Positions 12,234 through 24,300 of a DNA stretch of 64,000 bases are shown here, piece after piece. The notes beneath the pieces were generated by a model. That model worked only from the letters and a program-made list of their open reading frames with translations. It was not told where the DNA came from and ran no database searches. The position numbers and the translations under genes are program-made. Source of the DNA: Podospora comata (lineage: Eukaryota; Ascomycota; Sordariomycetes; Sordariales; Podosporaceae); NCBI GenBank assembly GCA_017354895.1, contig CP071494.1, positions 4,712,001 to 4,776,000 of the forward strand, read 5' to 3'. How positions within the stretch are numbered: position 1 is the stretch's first letter; each line of letters begins with the position of its first letter.

Positions 12234-13319
12234 CTAGTTGGCAATGATGGCAGCACTGGGCACAAAACCGGCCTCCTTCAATGTCAACCCAAAGTCCACG
12301 CCAGCCTCGAATGTCTTCCGTGGGAAGTTGATCTGGAAGCTCTGCACAGGAACACCAGTCTCCTCCTCCACAGCGTGAGCCACCTCGAACAAAGTCGTTT
12401 CGCTTGGGTAGGTCTTCATCAAGTTGCCCTTCTGCTTGGTCTGAATCCTGAGACGAGCAGTGGCGGCGGACGAGCCTGAAGCAGAACTACCTCCAAGAGC
12501 AGACAATGGGGCGGCGGGAGCCACAACCGGGGCTTGTGGTGCTCTACCCTCGCGGAGAGCCTTGGCCTCCTCCTCCTTGCGCTTTCTCTCTGCCTTGTCG
12601 GCCTCGATCTTTGCCTTGATGCGCTTCTTGGCTTCGGCATCGGCAATCTTCTCTTGCTTCTTCCTCTCGGCCTCCTTGATTCTCTCCTTGCGCTGAAGCT
12701 CCTCCTTAAGCTCTTGGGAGTCCTTGGTGGCCTTCATACGAATCTGCTCATTGCGCTTGGCGGTTTCCTTCTCGGCCTCAGACTGGACGGCTCTCTTCGC
12801 GGCGAGCTTCTGTCGAAGCTCTTCTAGTCTAGCTTTCTTTTCCTCTTCTGTCAACGGGGCAATCTCGTCAGTGGACTCGGAGAAGTCTTGGTGGTCTCTT
12901 GGGTGATGTTAGCCATGTGAACTAAATGAGAAGCTGGTAAGATTGGATACGAACGTCTTGGTAGCGTGAAAGGTGGCTTGGTCGTGGTTGCGGAACTTCT
13001 TGCCACATTCGTTGCAAACCAAGGACTTTGCGGTTTCGCCAGAAGGGATGTTGGCACCAGTCGTATCTTCATCTTCGTCCTCAGCTGAGGCCTGGTTCTG
13101 AGCCTGGAGCTCTTCCAAGGACTTATCCTGGTTTGCCTCTAGCCAATCAAGGGCTTGTTGCACTGCGTTGAGTGTTAGAACCGGGGCTGAAAATGAGTGG
13201 CATGACAAGATGTGTCCGTGACGGTGATGCTTACAGTTTCCAGTCTTCTTGGCGGCGATTTCCGCACGAGCCTGCTCAAAGCCCATGGAGAGCAGCACAT
13301 CAAGATCGGCAGTCGTCAT
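12234..13319 (-). CDS. UBA / C2H2 zinc finger / UBX-domain protein (UBXN1/SAKS1-like)
   Basis: Three exons: 13319-13235, 13162-12955 and 12897-12234, encoding 318 residues. The N-terminal UBA domain (about 1-40) has the LLSMGF ubiquitin-binding motif. A C2H2 finger follows with C78, C81, H94 and H100. A long Lys/Glu/Arg coiled coil (about 114-215) leads to the C-terminal UBX domain (about 235-318). This order matches animal UBXN1/SAKS1, which links ubiquitinated substrates to the Cdc48/p97 ATPase; the same role is inferred here. The exon 2 donor is the uncommon GTTCGT. I chose it because only that choice joins FHATKT to DHQDFSES in frame; other donors hit stops. The gene is divergent from VAP. 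Confidence 0.92.
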
Positions 13320-14419
13320 CTCGAATGAGAGTGTTGCTTCTGTTTTAATTGATGATTGGCAATGTTGGTGGTGAAAGTGAAAGTAGATGCCAAAATCAAG
13401 GGCAGGTGGTGGTGTTGAGGAGTTGTTGGTTGTCGAGTGGGGGAATACCCAACACGAAATCAAGCTAAATTTTATAAGACGAAAAGGCTGAACAACGTTC
13501 AACTGTTCAAAACCTGTGCGCCACAATGGAACCGGTGTTAGCTTTTATGCAGGGACCTGGCTTTGAACTGCTCAAAAGCAAGCTGATATTCAAACGATTC
13601 GGTTGTTAGCAGTCAGCCTCAACCTTGAGCTTAGGATGATAGCCTGGGCTGTAGGTTGAAAGGGTGCACGTCATCACAGGAGGCCAACCAGTAGAAACAG
13701 TGGGGGCGCGACATGTGATAGCACCCATCGTTTTATACACCCCAGATACGCCGGCGACTCTCTCTTCTCGAAATAGGTTGGATATTACAGATACTGCTGG
13801 CAAGCCATATGTACTCGTTAACTTGTACTTTTACTCTACTGCATGTCGACTTGATATCCTGAACTCTGGCAGTGGTTGAATTAGTAATTTTGGCCCCAGT
13901 GTTCTCAGGTAGCAACCCAATTGGAGCCCAAGAACAGCTGTCTTGGTGGCAGCCCAGCCCAAACCCTCCACCTGGGAAAGTCACTGACACGCTGGACCAT
14001 CAGCACGGGCCCACGAACTCGGATCGCCCTAGGCTCGAATCAGAAGGGGTCGAAACCTGGCCAAGAAGCAACTTTGCCGTCACTGTGCTGTGCTGCGCTC
14101 TGCTCGGAATGTCGTAAGACACCTCATATCTCAAGCTCGAACCAACAGGCCTTCTCATCGCAACAACTCTCCGCCGCTCTCCCATCTCTTCCACCGTCCG
14201 CCTTCTCTGGTAGATTCTTCGCGCCCGAATCCTGACGAAAACCTTGTCGTCGCACGATATCACCACACCGAGCGTCCCCTTTGGTGCACGAACATTGAAA
14301 ACCCCCCAAATTCGCTGCGCGATTCCGTCACCTCGGCTCCACCAAAACGGTCGCAGCAAACATCCACAAACATCTAAACGTTCTTTTGAGCACGCCCGAG
14401 ACCTTGCTATACCGTCATC
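13320..14419. promoter_or_regulatory. divergent intergenic region, UBX / VAP genes
   Basis: 1.1 kb between opposing start codons, carrying both promoters. The VAP side (14100-14419) is C/T-rich, as in a 5' leader. Several short ORFs overlap one another and show no family resemblance. No tRNA was seen. Confidence 0.4.
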
Positions 14420-15714
14420 ATGTCCGTCGAGATTGAACCCTTTGAGCTCGGCTTCCGCAGTACGTTGTGTCCTCCAGATCGCCAACATCCACAGAGACAT
14501 TCGAAGGACCATATCTGACCGAGCTAGGGCCATTTACTATCGAGGTCGCGCAGATCCTCAAGATCAAGAACACCAACAAAGAGCCAATTGCTTTCAAGGT
14601 ATATCAAGATGTCTTTCAAGTTGTGTCTCACTTTTCAAGTGGCTAACCGGATCCTCCTGTTTGTAGGTTAAAACGACAGCCCCTAAGCAGTACGTCTCGA
14701 GACTTCGCGATTCTCCACAATAATTACATTGGCCTACGAGAGTGGTGTTGCTAACTGCCACAGGTACTGTGTTCGACCAAACTCTGGTCGTGTTGAGCCC
14801 GGCCATGAAGTCGAAGTTTCAGGTAGGCACATCGTGGACATGTTTGGAAAGTTGGGGCGGGTGGCTGACATTACACATAGTCCTCCTGCAGGCCATGAAG
14901 CAGGAGCCTCCTGCCGACGCCAAGTGCCGTGACAAGTTCCTCGTCCAGTCCGTTACCATCACCGGCGACAAGGACTTCACCAACGTTCAGCAGATTGTGG
15001 GTCACTCTTCACAGCCGGCGGTGAAAAAAACAATACCATACTGACCAGTTATTCTTGTAGTGGGACGGCGTGCCAAAGTCGGCAATCCAAGAGAGAAAGA
15101 TCCGAGTCTCTTGGCTCGCCGCCAACGACGACGGAAACGCGGAACCTGCGGTGTCGACTCCTCCCCGTCGCTCACTTGCTAATGTATGTTATCCCACTTG
15201 GTTTCTCCGTGGCGGGGGAGGGGGTGAATGGTGCAAAAATTCGCATCCCATCCCCGCGATCCCCTCGTCACATGGGCGACTAGCGCTAACCACAACTGTA
15301 TAGGGCCATGAGGATACCCCCAATGCCGCCCCTCCAGCCTACTCTTCCCCGCACGATGAATCCACCATTCTCGATAACACCTCTCCAGGCCAACCCGAGC
15401 AGGAGTCCAGGGAGGAGACTGGGTCAACTGTCGCCGAATCCGCCGTGGCCGCCGTCAAGACCACAGCCGTCGAGACCTACGAGGAGATCAAGGCGAAGCT
15501 CGCTCAAGCGGAGGCTACGATTGCCCAGCTAAAGAACGACACAGCAAGTGGACTCAGACAAAGGAAGGCGGCCGTAACCTCCGAGGCAGACAACAGCAAG
15601 CCTTCCCAGCCCGAGCTCGCCCAGGCGACGAGACAAGGTACCGAGGGTGTGTCCGTTAAGGTCGTGGCCATCCTGTGCTTTGTTAGTTTCATGTTGGCGT
15701 ACTTCTTCTTTTAG
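14420..15714 (+). CDS. scs2: VAP-family ER membrane protein (Scs2-like), MSP domain
   Basis: Seven exons: 14420-14459, 14528-14598, 14667-14689, 14764-14822, 14881-14996, 15061-15183 and 15304-15714, giving 280 residues. Residues 1-125 form the MSP domain: SVEIEPFELGFRRPFTVE, KIKNTNKEPIAFKVKTTAPK and YCVRPNSGRVEPGHEVEV match the VAP signature that binds FFAT motifs at ER contact sites. A disordered linker, a short coiled coil (EEIKAKLAQAEATIAQLKN) and a C-terminal tail anchor (VAILCFVSFMLAYFFF) complete the VAP layout. In yeast this protein ties the ER to other membranes and to lipid regulators; the same is inferred here. One exon is only 23 nt. All phases fit. Confidence 0.95.
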
Positions 15715-15963
15715 AGGGTATACAGCCGGTCTGGAAAGCGTGGGCCAATAGGTGACGGTGTTGTTGGTTTTCTTGCTACATTGAGGCGCGGCGTCGGATC
15801 ACAAATAATCACCACCTATCTTCACAACCTCCCCCCCATACCCATCATTAGTTCCCCCATACCCCATACCCTCATACCCCCACACGGAGCTCTCTTTTGT
15901 TGTTTTACTGGTTTGTTATTTATGGGTAGACGTATGGTATACGTTGTTATGTCTATGTCTCTC

Positions 15964-16009
<46 letters not shown>

Positions 16010-16461
16010 CAGTGTCGTTTGTTTGTCTCTGTGACTGGACGACAAGTTCATGGCAAAATACCACTGACTTTCTGATGGTTGTTTTTTCTCGTAGCGGCAT
16101 GATGAGAGCGAGGATAGTATTATTGCAATTAGCTAGCAAGGATGTTGTTGCCTGGGAATATGAAATTAATCGGTTACACCTGTTTGCTTTGATATTGGTG
16201 TGTGTATCATAAAGTGTTCGGGGATTACATTCAGGGGCTGGGAAGGGCTTTGTGCGCAGATTGACAGCTATTGTTATTATTACCTTTGCTACGCTAGCAA
16301 TACGCCAACATGTGTATCGATAGAGGAGTGAATGCAAACGGCTAAGCGTAGGCTTTATGCTGTATTTTCTTTTCCTAGCCATAGAGCTTGTGCCACAATT
16401 ACAGAATTGTTAAGGGAGATCAGGGTACGTCTCCCGGAAGCCATCATGCCCACCTGTTACC
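15715..16461. other. convergent intergenic region with simple repeats
   Basis: 747 bases between convergent stops. It contains a C/A-rich low-complexity block with repeated CCCATACC-like words (about 15831-15886) and the TC microsatellite listed separately. No gene is seen. Confidence 0.6.
15968..16006. repeat. (TC)n microsatellite
   Basis: An uninterrupted TC/CT dinucleotide run of 39 bases (19.5 units) in the 3' flank of the VAP gene. Perfect runs of this length are usually length-polymorphic. It has no coding role here. Confidence 0.97.
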
Positions 16462-17621
16462 CTAGAACCTCATCACCACCGCTGGCGGCTTGTTCCCCAA
16501 AATCTCATCAATCTCCCCCATCACCTCCTCCGTCAGCAACTTGTACACCCTCAACGCCTCCACATTCTCATACACCTGTTCCGGCGAGCTCGCTCCTGTT
16601 ATGGCGCTACTAACATGCTTGTTCGCCAGCACCCACGCCAACGCCAGCACGCTCTGCTTCACGCCCAACCGCTCGGCGATTGGTTCGAGCTTGGAGACCG
16701 TGTCAACCATTTCCTGAAACTCTTCCTTGCCCGTGCGCTTCCAGAAGCCGGAGATGAACTCGAGCTGGGTTTGGGCGAAGCGGGAGTCGGGCGGGATGCC
16801 GTATTTGTATTTTCCTGAGAGGATCCCCTGCCGCAAAGGGGAGAAGACGGTCAGGCCTAGGGATGTGGGAGTGCGGAGGAGGTGGGCGAGGGTGGATTCG
16901 ACGCGGAGGCGCTCGAGCATGTTGTACCTGGGCTGTTCTGTTACCTTGTTAATGAGAGGAGACATAGGGGTAGGGAAAAAAAAACGGGGAGGGGGGTACC
17001 CATTAAAGGACCGATGAGGTTGAGTTTATCTGCGTAGTGGCGTGCTTCGGCTATTTCGTCTGCGTCCCACTCGCTGGTGCCCCAGTAGAGGGCCTTGCCT
17101 ATGTCGATTAGGTGGTTGAAGGCTCGGACTGTTTCTTCCATGGGGGTGTTTCTGTCTGGTCTGTGGGCGTAGATCAAGTCGACGTAGTCAAGTTGGAGGC
17201 GTTCGAGGGATTGGTTCATGCCTTCGATGATGTGCTTTCGGGAGAGCCCAATGTTGTTTACTAGTCTGGTGCTGAAGGCTGAGCCCCAATAGATCTTTCT
17301 CTCCGTTAGTAGGGTTCAGGCATGGGGGTTGGTGTAAAAGGAGTGTACCTTGGTAGAGATGACGAGATCGTTTCTTTGCCAGCCAAACTTCTTGATGGCC
17401 TCGCCCATGACCTTTTCAGACTCACCCTTCGCGTACACCTCGGCACAGTCAAAGAAGTTGACACCGACGTCGTAGGCGGCTTTCATGCAGGCGAAGGTGC
17501 CTTCTCTGTCGACATGACCGCCGTATGTCAGCCAGCTGCCGAGGGAGATGGCAGAAACTTGGAGACCAGAGCGGCCCAAGAAGCGGTATTCCATCTCGGG
17601 GAGATCAGTAGGCGGTGACAT
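16462..17621 (-). CDS. aldo-keto reductase, potassium-channel beta-subunit type
   Basis: Three exons: 17621-17349, 17294-17000 and 16937-16462, giving 347 residues. The fold begins EYRFLGRSGLQVSAISLGSW. The catalytic tetrad is present: D58 (NFFDCAEVY), Y63, K91 (DLVISTK) and H135 (DLIYAHRPD). The segments ALYWGTSEWDADEI and YNMLERLRVE, and the NADP-binding end TGASSPEQVYENVEAL, place it with the Kv-beta-like AKR proteins common in fungi. It is expected to be a cytosolic NADPH-dependent aldehyde/ketone reductase; the physiological substrate is unknown. Intron 1 has a TACTAAC branch. I used MSPPTDLPEM as the start; an in-frame extension to 17861 exists but lacks family similarity. It is divergent from the desaturase gene. 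Confidence 0.93.
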
Positions 17622-18782
17622 ATTGAAAAGGCGATCGGAGAAACTAATGGGTAGAATTGGGTCTGGCTGTAGAAGAGAGGGAAGAGAGATGGCCGAGAGA
17701 CACTGCCCTTTAATAGTTCGCCACTTGCTGAACCCGGAGCACGGCATAACATAGTGTACGAAATAGCAGACCGCCGTCTGAGCAAACGGTACGGCAAGCT
17801 CCCGTGATGCAGATCTGGTATGAGAAGGTCGTGGTAGGTAACAGACAGGGGTTTGTATCAACCCCCACTGTTACCCCTCTTCTATGGTGTTTCCTGGTTC
17901 GTGAAAGATAGGACGAGGCTCGAGAGCGTACCACAGGAAGGATATTGTGGTGTCTTGTTTGGTTGGCCATAGCTCCAGCACCATGATGATATGTGCAACC
18001 AAGACACAAGACGCCTTCCACTTGGAAGGCTGAAGGCAGGATATGAGTCCGCGGCTAATTCTACCCTTGAAGTTGTCACTTCGTAATCAGCTCCTAACCT
18101 GCGATGACAGGACTTCCAACCGAATGGGCTTTGCTGATGGCGTCATTGCAACTAAGGTGTTGTAAGAGATTTCTAGGTCATGCGTTCAAGTCTATTGCTG
18201 AATATCTACACTGGGTGGTTAGACATGGGTACACCGACCAATTGGGCAATATCACTTACACCTATCAGTCTTCATTGTTGACACTGCCCCTTGGGCTTGC
18301 CAACTGCCTATCGCAATGATTGTTGGTTCTCTAGTTGGCTGCCCGTGTTGGTCAAGGAAGAAATGTCGAAAAGGACAAGAAGTTCTGGTTAACATCTCAT
18401 AAATCCTCAAAAACAAAACAATCCTGTCCAACACACCACTTTTCAACGCCCAGTTCGGATGGACAGCCCACTTTCACAGGCACAGGCGAGCTTCTGGAAC
18501 GATAACCCCTTTTTCGATCTTGGAGATCTTTGAAGCATGGGCCACTGGCCCCTCCTGGTTGGCTCCAGCAGATCAGATACCCCACAATTGAGGGACCTGA
18601 GCCCTGTCCGCCACCGCCAACTGTTGAAATTGGACGGAGGAATCCAAGCGAGCAACCTCAAGGGTTCACAACTACCGACCCTGCGCCAACCTTTTTTTGT
18701 TGATTGTCTTTTCCGTCAAGCTGGTCTTGCGGCTTCACTCGTTTCTTCTCGACGTTGACAGTACGCATTCGGATTTCCCATC
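17622..18782. promoter_or_regulatory. divergent intergenic region, AKR / desaturase
   Basis: 1.16 kb between opposing starts. Both promoters must lie here. The ORFs seen are short and mutually overlapping. A tRNA-like stretch near 18130-18200 was examined and rejected. Nothing else is identified. Confidence 0.4.
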
Positions 18783-20022
18783 ATGGCTTCCACAACGATT
18801 ACGAGCAACGGCACGACCAAGAGAAAGGCTGCCAATGGCATCAGGAACGGCCACGCCAACGGCGCGACAGCGCCCACCAAGAACGCGGACGACCAGAAGG
18901 AACATGACTTTTTCTGGACTTATACTGAAGAGCCACACCGGACGCGGAGGTTGGCCATCATCAAGGCGCACCCTGAGGTATGTTTGAGCACAGTGTCTGC
19001 GTTAAGAAAGCATCAATCGCTAACCATTGTCCTGTTAGGTCTTGAAACTATGTGGTGCCGAACCATTAACGAAATATGTCGTCGCCGGCGTCGTTGCCCT
19101 CCAGATCCTTTGCGCCCACCTCCTCCGAGACACGCCCTTCTGGTCCCTGAAGTTCTGGGCGGTCGCCTACATCATTGGCGCCACCTCGAACCAGAATCTC
19201 TTCCTGGCCATTCATGAGATCTCCCACAACCTCGCTTTCAGGTCGCCCCTGGCTAACCGCCTCTTTGCCATCTTCGCCAACCTTCCTATCGGGTTGCCCT
19301 ACAGTGCTTCGTTCAGGCCTTACCACCTGACACATCACAAGTCCCTCGGGGTTGATGGCCTCGATACCGATCTGCCTACCGCTCTTGAAGCCGTCTTCCT
19401 CGACTCGATCCTCGGCAAGGCCTTCTTCTGCACCTTCCAGATCCTATTCTACGCCCTCCGCCCGATGGCCGTTTACCGTGTCCCCTTCACCTGGGTCCAC
19501 TGGCTCAACGTTGCCGTTCAGCTGTCCTTCGACTACGCCCTCATTGCCTTGCTCCCGAACTACTTCTCGGTCAACTCGGTCCTGTACCTGATCCTGTCCT
19601 CCTTCCTGGCTGGCAGTCTCCACCCAACAGCAGGGCATTTCATCGCCGAACACTACGTGTATGAGCACATTTCGGACGAAGCCAGAGACCCCGAGAACAA
19701 GATCCCTCTTCCTGAGACCTACAGCTACTACGGCATCTTGAACTTTTTCACTTACAATGTCGGTCTGCACAATGAGCACCACGACTTCCCTGCGATCCCC
19801 TGGACTAGACTGCCCAAGTTGAACAAGATTGCCAAGGAGTTTTATGATCCCCTGCCTACACACGAGAGCTGGGTGTATGTGCTTTGGCAGTTCATCTTTG
19901 ATGACAAGATTGGCATGACGAGCCGTGTCAAGAGAAAGCAGGGAGGGAGAGTTGTGGGTGGTGGAAATGTTTCTGCCAAGGCCAAGGTGGCGGACTGGAC
20001 AGCTGAGGAGATTGAGGCTTGA
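18783..20022 (+). CDS. dsd1: sphingolipid delta(4)-desaturase
   Basis: Two exons, 18783-18977 and 19039-20022, giving 392 residues. It introduces the 4,5-trans double bond of the sphingoid base in the ER (DES1/Dsd1 family), on the route to fungal glucosylceramide. The N-terminal family region DFFWTYTEEPH (about 42-52) is clear. The three iron-binding histidine boxes are HEISH (124-128), HLTHH (161-165) and HNEHH (309-313), with a further GHFIAEHY at 264-271. Several hydrophobic segments sit around 78-95, 105-120 and 218-260. The conserved C-terminal SWVYVLWQFIFDD is present. The first 38 residues are a variable, basic Asn/Ala/Thr-rich tail. It is convergent with the N-acetyltransferase gene. 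Confidence 0.97.
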
Positions 20023-20331
20023 TTTTGTTTTTGAAGGGCTAATGATGTGTTTCGGGAGACATCTGTTTGCTCACTGTGGGTTATGAGTAAGTCTGGAGTT
20101 GAAACGAGACCAAAAAAGGGGTTTGATACGAACGAACCTAGACTAGACGGACGGGGCAAGAGCATTGGTGTATTGTACAATGGCATTGCTTATGAGATGC
20201 GTTTAATTTTTGGGCTGATAGGTTGTTGTAATGGGTGAGTAAGTATATATTTGAGAATTTATGAGCATTATTTTATCTAGGTGGTCTAATATTTGAAAAC
20301 AGCAAACTGGAAACAAAAGCAATAAACGTCT
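20023..20331. other. short convergent intergenic region
   Basis: 309 bases between two stop codons, AT-rich toward 20240-20320 (AATAAA-like words near 20318). It presumably holds both poly(A) sites. Nothing else is seen. Confidence 0.5.
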
Positions 20332-21333
20332 TTATTCACCCTTCAACTCCGACGCCCACCCCCGTATCGCCCCCTTTTCCTCCTCTGTCAAGTTTATCCC
20401 AAACACCTCTTTCAACACCTCAGTCCTCTCCTCCTCGGTCCTACAAACCTTGACCAACTCTGTCCTCCCTCCCAAATTCTGCTTCACTTCCCCCTGAACC
20501 ATCATCACCTTTCCCTTTATCTTCTGCTCTCCCTCCTCCCCTCCTCTCAGAAACCGAATCACCAGCACCGTGTACGTCTGATGATTCCTCTCGCACTCGC
20601 TCAAATAAACATTCAGGTTCTCAAAATCCAACTCGGTAAACTCGTGCTCCGGCACAAAGGCGTAGTAGCTGTTCCAGGGCTTTTCAGGCGAGTTTCGGTA
20701 CTCGTAGATCCAGTGCTTGAGCGCGCCCTTGGACTCGTCACGGAAGCGCTGGTCGGGGAGCCAGTCGCGGGTGTAGCGGATTTGCTGGGTGCCGATGGCG
20801 TTGTGGTGGATGAGGTGTTCGGTTAGGGGCAGGGGGAAGGTTGGGCCGTCGCCGCCGAAGCCGGCGTCTAGGACGTATTGTTGGGCGGGGTTGGTGTTGG
20901 GGAGGGTGAGGATGTTGACTAGGTGGACGTAGCCGTTGTAGGGGCCTTGGGGGGTGCCGTTTGTGCGGTTGCGGTTGCGGACGCCCGAGTAGTGAATCGA
21001 GGAGAAGCCGAGGGCGCGGAGGATGTGGGAGAAGAAGATGGAGAGTTCCATGCAGTAGCCTCCTCTGCCGCGCCTTGGGGAGGTGACAAGTTTGGTGAAG
21101 AGGTGTTGGGGGTCGAGGAGGATGCGGTGGAAGGGGTTGTAGTGGATGGAGAGGTTCTCGTAGGGGAAGGAGGTGATTTGGGCTTGGAAGATGGTGGTGA
21201 GGTAGTCTAGGTCGAGGACGGGGTGGGAGGAAGGGTGGTATGACTCATCGAGACCGACGTAGAAGAGATACTGAGAGACCTGGGAGAGGGTGTAGGCTGA
21301 GCCGTTGGGTTTGAAGTTGTCTTGGTCGGCCAT
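20332..21333 (-). CDS. arylamine N-acetyltransferase
   Basis: A single exon of 333 residues. It transfers acetyl (or malonyl/propionyl in some fungal members) from CoA to aromatic amines. The Cys-His-Asp triad is present: C94 in RGRGGYCMEL, H137 in GYVHLVNI and D156 in YVLDAGFGGDGP. The N-terminal helical part has SFPYENLSIHYN, typical of the family. Length is in the usual fungal range (about 300-350). In filamentous fungi such enzymes detoxify plant- or soil-derived arylamines. No signal peptide is seen, so it should be cytosolic. Coding strand third positions are less G/C-biased than in its neighbours. Confidence 0.96.
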   Translation of the reverse strand: MADQDNFKPNGSAYTLSQVSQYLFYVGLDESYHPSSHPVLDLDYLTTIFQAQITSFPYENLSIHYNPFHRILLDPQHLFTKLVTSPRRGRGGYCMELSIFFSHILRALGFSSIHYSGVRNRNRTNGTPQGPYNGYVHLVNILTLPNTNPAQQYVLDAGFGGDGPTFPLPLTEHLIHHNAIGTQQIRYTRDWLPDQRFRDESKGALKHWIYEYRNSPEKPWNSYYAFVPEHEFTELDFENLNVYLSECERNHQTYTVLVIRFLRGGEEGEQKIKGKVMMVQGEVKQNLGGRTELVKVCRTEEERTEVLKEVFGINLTEEEKGAIRGWASELKGE

Positions 21334-24300
21334 GGTGAGCGTTGGATCAATGAACCTCGATTTTTGCTACCGTCAAACACTCTCTTGATCCATCGATCTT
21401 GGTGTTTTGACCACTGATTAAGATTTTAGTTTCAGTCATATTAGCATGTACTACTCCTTGTGACTCACCATCATAGGGTATCTCCAACGTAAACCCGACA
21501 AGCCGGTCGTCGGCAGGGCGTGAAGGCGTCATCGCAACTAACACCGTTCTAGAAATGATTCCGCCCAACAATCATACAAGAGAAGTTATAAGTATGTTTA
21601 TTGATCTGATATTGCCAGAGCATACACTTGGATTTACTATACAGACCCCTAACCCTGCTACAAACAGTGATTAAATCTTCCAATCACACGACACATCTCT
21701 CAGCCATTTTCTTACCGTATATGCTAGTTATGAGAGGGTCAAACAACACTTGATGAATCATTGGGCTGTAAGTGATACTTTGCTTGCTGCTCGGCCCATA
21801 TTTTCCAGCAGAAAGATGCTGCGTCTCGGCCAAAAAGACAATCTAGTAACCATGGTTTTGAGCATTTAGATGCTCGCCTTGAGATGTCCCTTGGTGTCTC
21901 AAGGGTGCCTCATACAACACAGTTCACGAGGTTATGTCAGCAGGCACCTCATCACTACAGGACTAACTTCTGCCTTGAAGCACACGTATCAGTACTAAAA
22001 CCTAAAGAGCAGCCAAGATTGATAAAAACCTCGCTCGAGGTTCATCCCGCCACCATCTACTCAGACTGCCACCCCACGCGTGTGGCTGCTCAGACTCGTG
22101 GGCGACCGTGATGGGCCAGCCAAACTTCGAGAGGCGCAATGCCCAGCCAGTGACAGCATCGGGTTCCTGCGCAGATGACCGAAAGGTAATGTGAGCAGGA
22201 TGACTCCGATGTTATGTCTGTGGCATGCAGTCTCTACAATCCCAATATCTTCTATCTCCCCCATTCGATAATGGGTGGCGCGGCAGCAAGTGTGAGAGTT
22301 TTTGGTACTGCAGCGATGCATAGTAAGCCATACAGAAAAACCTATTCGCTGGCTGCAACCCATCACGCGGTTTTCTTCACAAGGGGAGGATGGGTTAAGT
22401 TCGGGATGAGAGGACCCCTACCCAACCCACACGTCACCACGTGTCATGCAGCCGTTGGTATAAGGACAAGACACTCAGGCCTCAAGACTACTGCGTATAT
22501 GCTGGGTAGCGAAGCGGTATTTTTTCTTCATCTGTTCGTCGCATTGTCTTGCGCCGTTTTTTTGCTGATTTCTCAACCAGTCTCAGACAACCCGGGCCCC
22601 GGTATCGCATGATGAAGGAGTTCCGTCAGAGCGCCAGAAGGAAAAGTTTTCGTGATCACAGCCCACGCCGCACACCTGCCCCTGAGTTTGCTGACAGGGC
22701 TGGGTAGCTGGGTTCTCGGCAAACGGCTGTCCCTGGTGAGGCTAGCATTCGGCCCAGGCCGGTGCGGTATATTCTCATACTTTGTCCCGATGCATCCGAG
22801 AAGATATTGTGAGGGCACGCGGCAAGACGGAGGCAAAGACATGCCCGGTATAATTTCCCAGCTGCCTGTTTTCGTGGCACTCGAGATATCCGAGTGCCTG
22901 TCGTGCTCTCCTTGATCCAGCGGCGCGGCGTGATGGTTCGACAGACCAGGGCTGAGGGCTGCTTATCGTGGGTTTCACTGAACTGGCGAGAATTTGTAAA
23001 AGGACACCCACCCGGCTGAAAGGGCTATGGCGTGTTACCAAAATGGACCAGAATGGCACCCATCCACTTGGCCGTTTGTGAGAGGCTGAGCCGTTGCCCA
23101 CCACTTCAATGCGGGGTTGATAGGGAGTACCTGGCCCCATATAGGGCATGACGTCGTCGCCGACACCAGCCCTAGCAGCAGAGCAGGTATTGTACACGAT
23201 CTCGATCTGCGTAGAAACTTTTATCATTGTGAACTGCCATAGCCTGAGACCACGAGCTGAGCAGCAAAAGAGCCATACGATCACCAGGTCTACCTGCGCG
23301 TGCCTCGAATGTTAGCGTTGCGCGACGGCTTTAAGGTTGCGGTCGATCGACGTCGCCAACAGCTTGTTCCTAGACTCGGCATCGGTTTTTGTCCATGATT
23401 TTCGGACCAGGGCCTTCGGATCGGATCGCTGGATTCAATCCTCCAGAGAGGCAGTTGATATATGTCTCGCGCTCTCACGAACGCTAATTGTTGATATTTT
23501 TGAGCTGAGAGTCATTGGGGAAAGTTGACAAAAAGTTACGGATACTGCCGCATCTTCCGGCCATCAATCAATGACAATGACAGATGCATGCAGATATCAA
23601 AAGCTGGCTCGGCAAATAAACAACAGACGAAAGTGAAAATGTTTTCGCCGAATTATGTCGTCACTAGGCAGGCCTTCTTCTTCCGATGGGAAACAGGAGG
23701 AGGAGCCTTCAAGTACCGTCTTAACAGCACCTGCCTCCAAGGCTGGCACAACTTTTTGGGGCGCGCCGCGCAGCCGGATTTGGTGGGGAAGAGAAATTCT
23801 GGAATCGGGAAAAGAGCGGGCCAAGACTTACCGAGAGACTTGCGATCTGACAGAGCTACAAGTGGAGACTTGACACGCCGCCTCTGTCCGTTGACCCGTC
23901 AAAGGGATACCATCGTCACATGATGTACCAGACCGCCCGGCCAGGTACCGTGACATCTCTCAGGGGTGAGCAGCATCGTGTGGTGGAAGGGAAACCGGGG
24001 CGTTTTCTCCCGCTGGGTTTTCAGAGTTGTTGGGTTGTGCTCGCTCCCACACTGCTGTGTTGTCGTGAATTGATATGGAGTACTTTTACTTTGGATAGGT
24101 AGGTCGCTTGTGTAATGTGCCGGACCAAGTCTCCGCTCCAACCTTCTGGTCGATTCTATGGTAAGAGTTTGATGACTGAGCTGGCGACGACGACGACAGG
24201 AGAGAGGGACGATTGGTATTGGCGGCGGTGAGGTCGAAGCGGCGATATCAGTAGAGATTCGTAATCCTCGAATACTTGTTGAATGGAGGCCATTATGCGC

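Noticed and set aside
17622-17861. 80-codon N-terminal extension of the aldo-keto reductase
   Set aside because: The family starts near MEYRFLG; the extension overlaps promoter-like sequence and has no resemblance.
18130-18205. tRNA-like stretch with a B-box-like GTTCAAGTCT
   Set aside because: No matching acceptor stem, and the A-box and anticodon arm do not fold.
22214-22612. 132-codon ORF in the gene-poor region
   Set aside because: No domain, unbiased codons and no conserved motif; likely chance.
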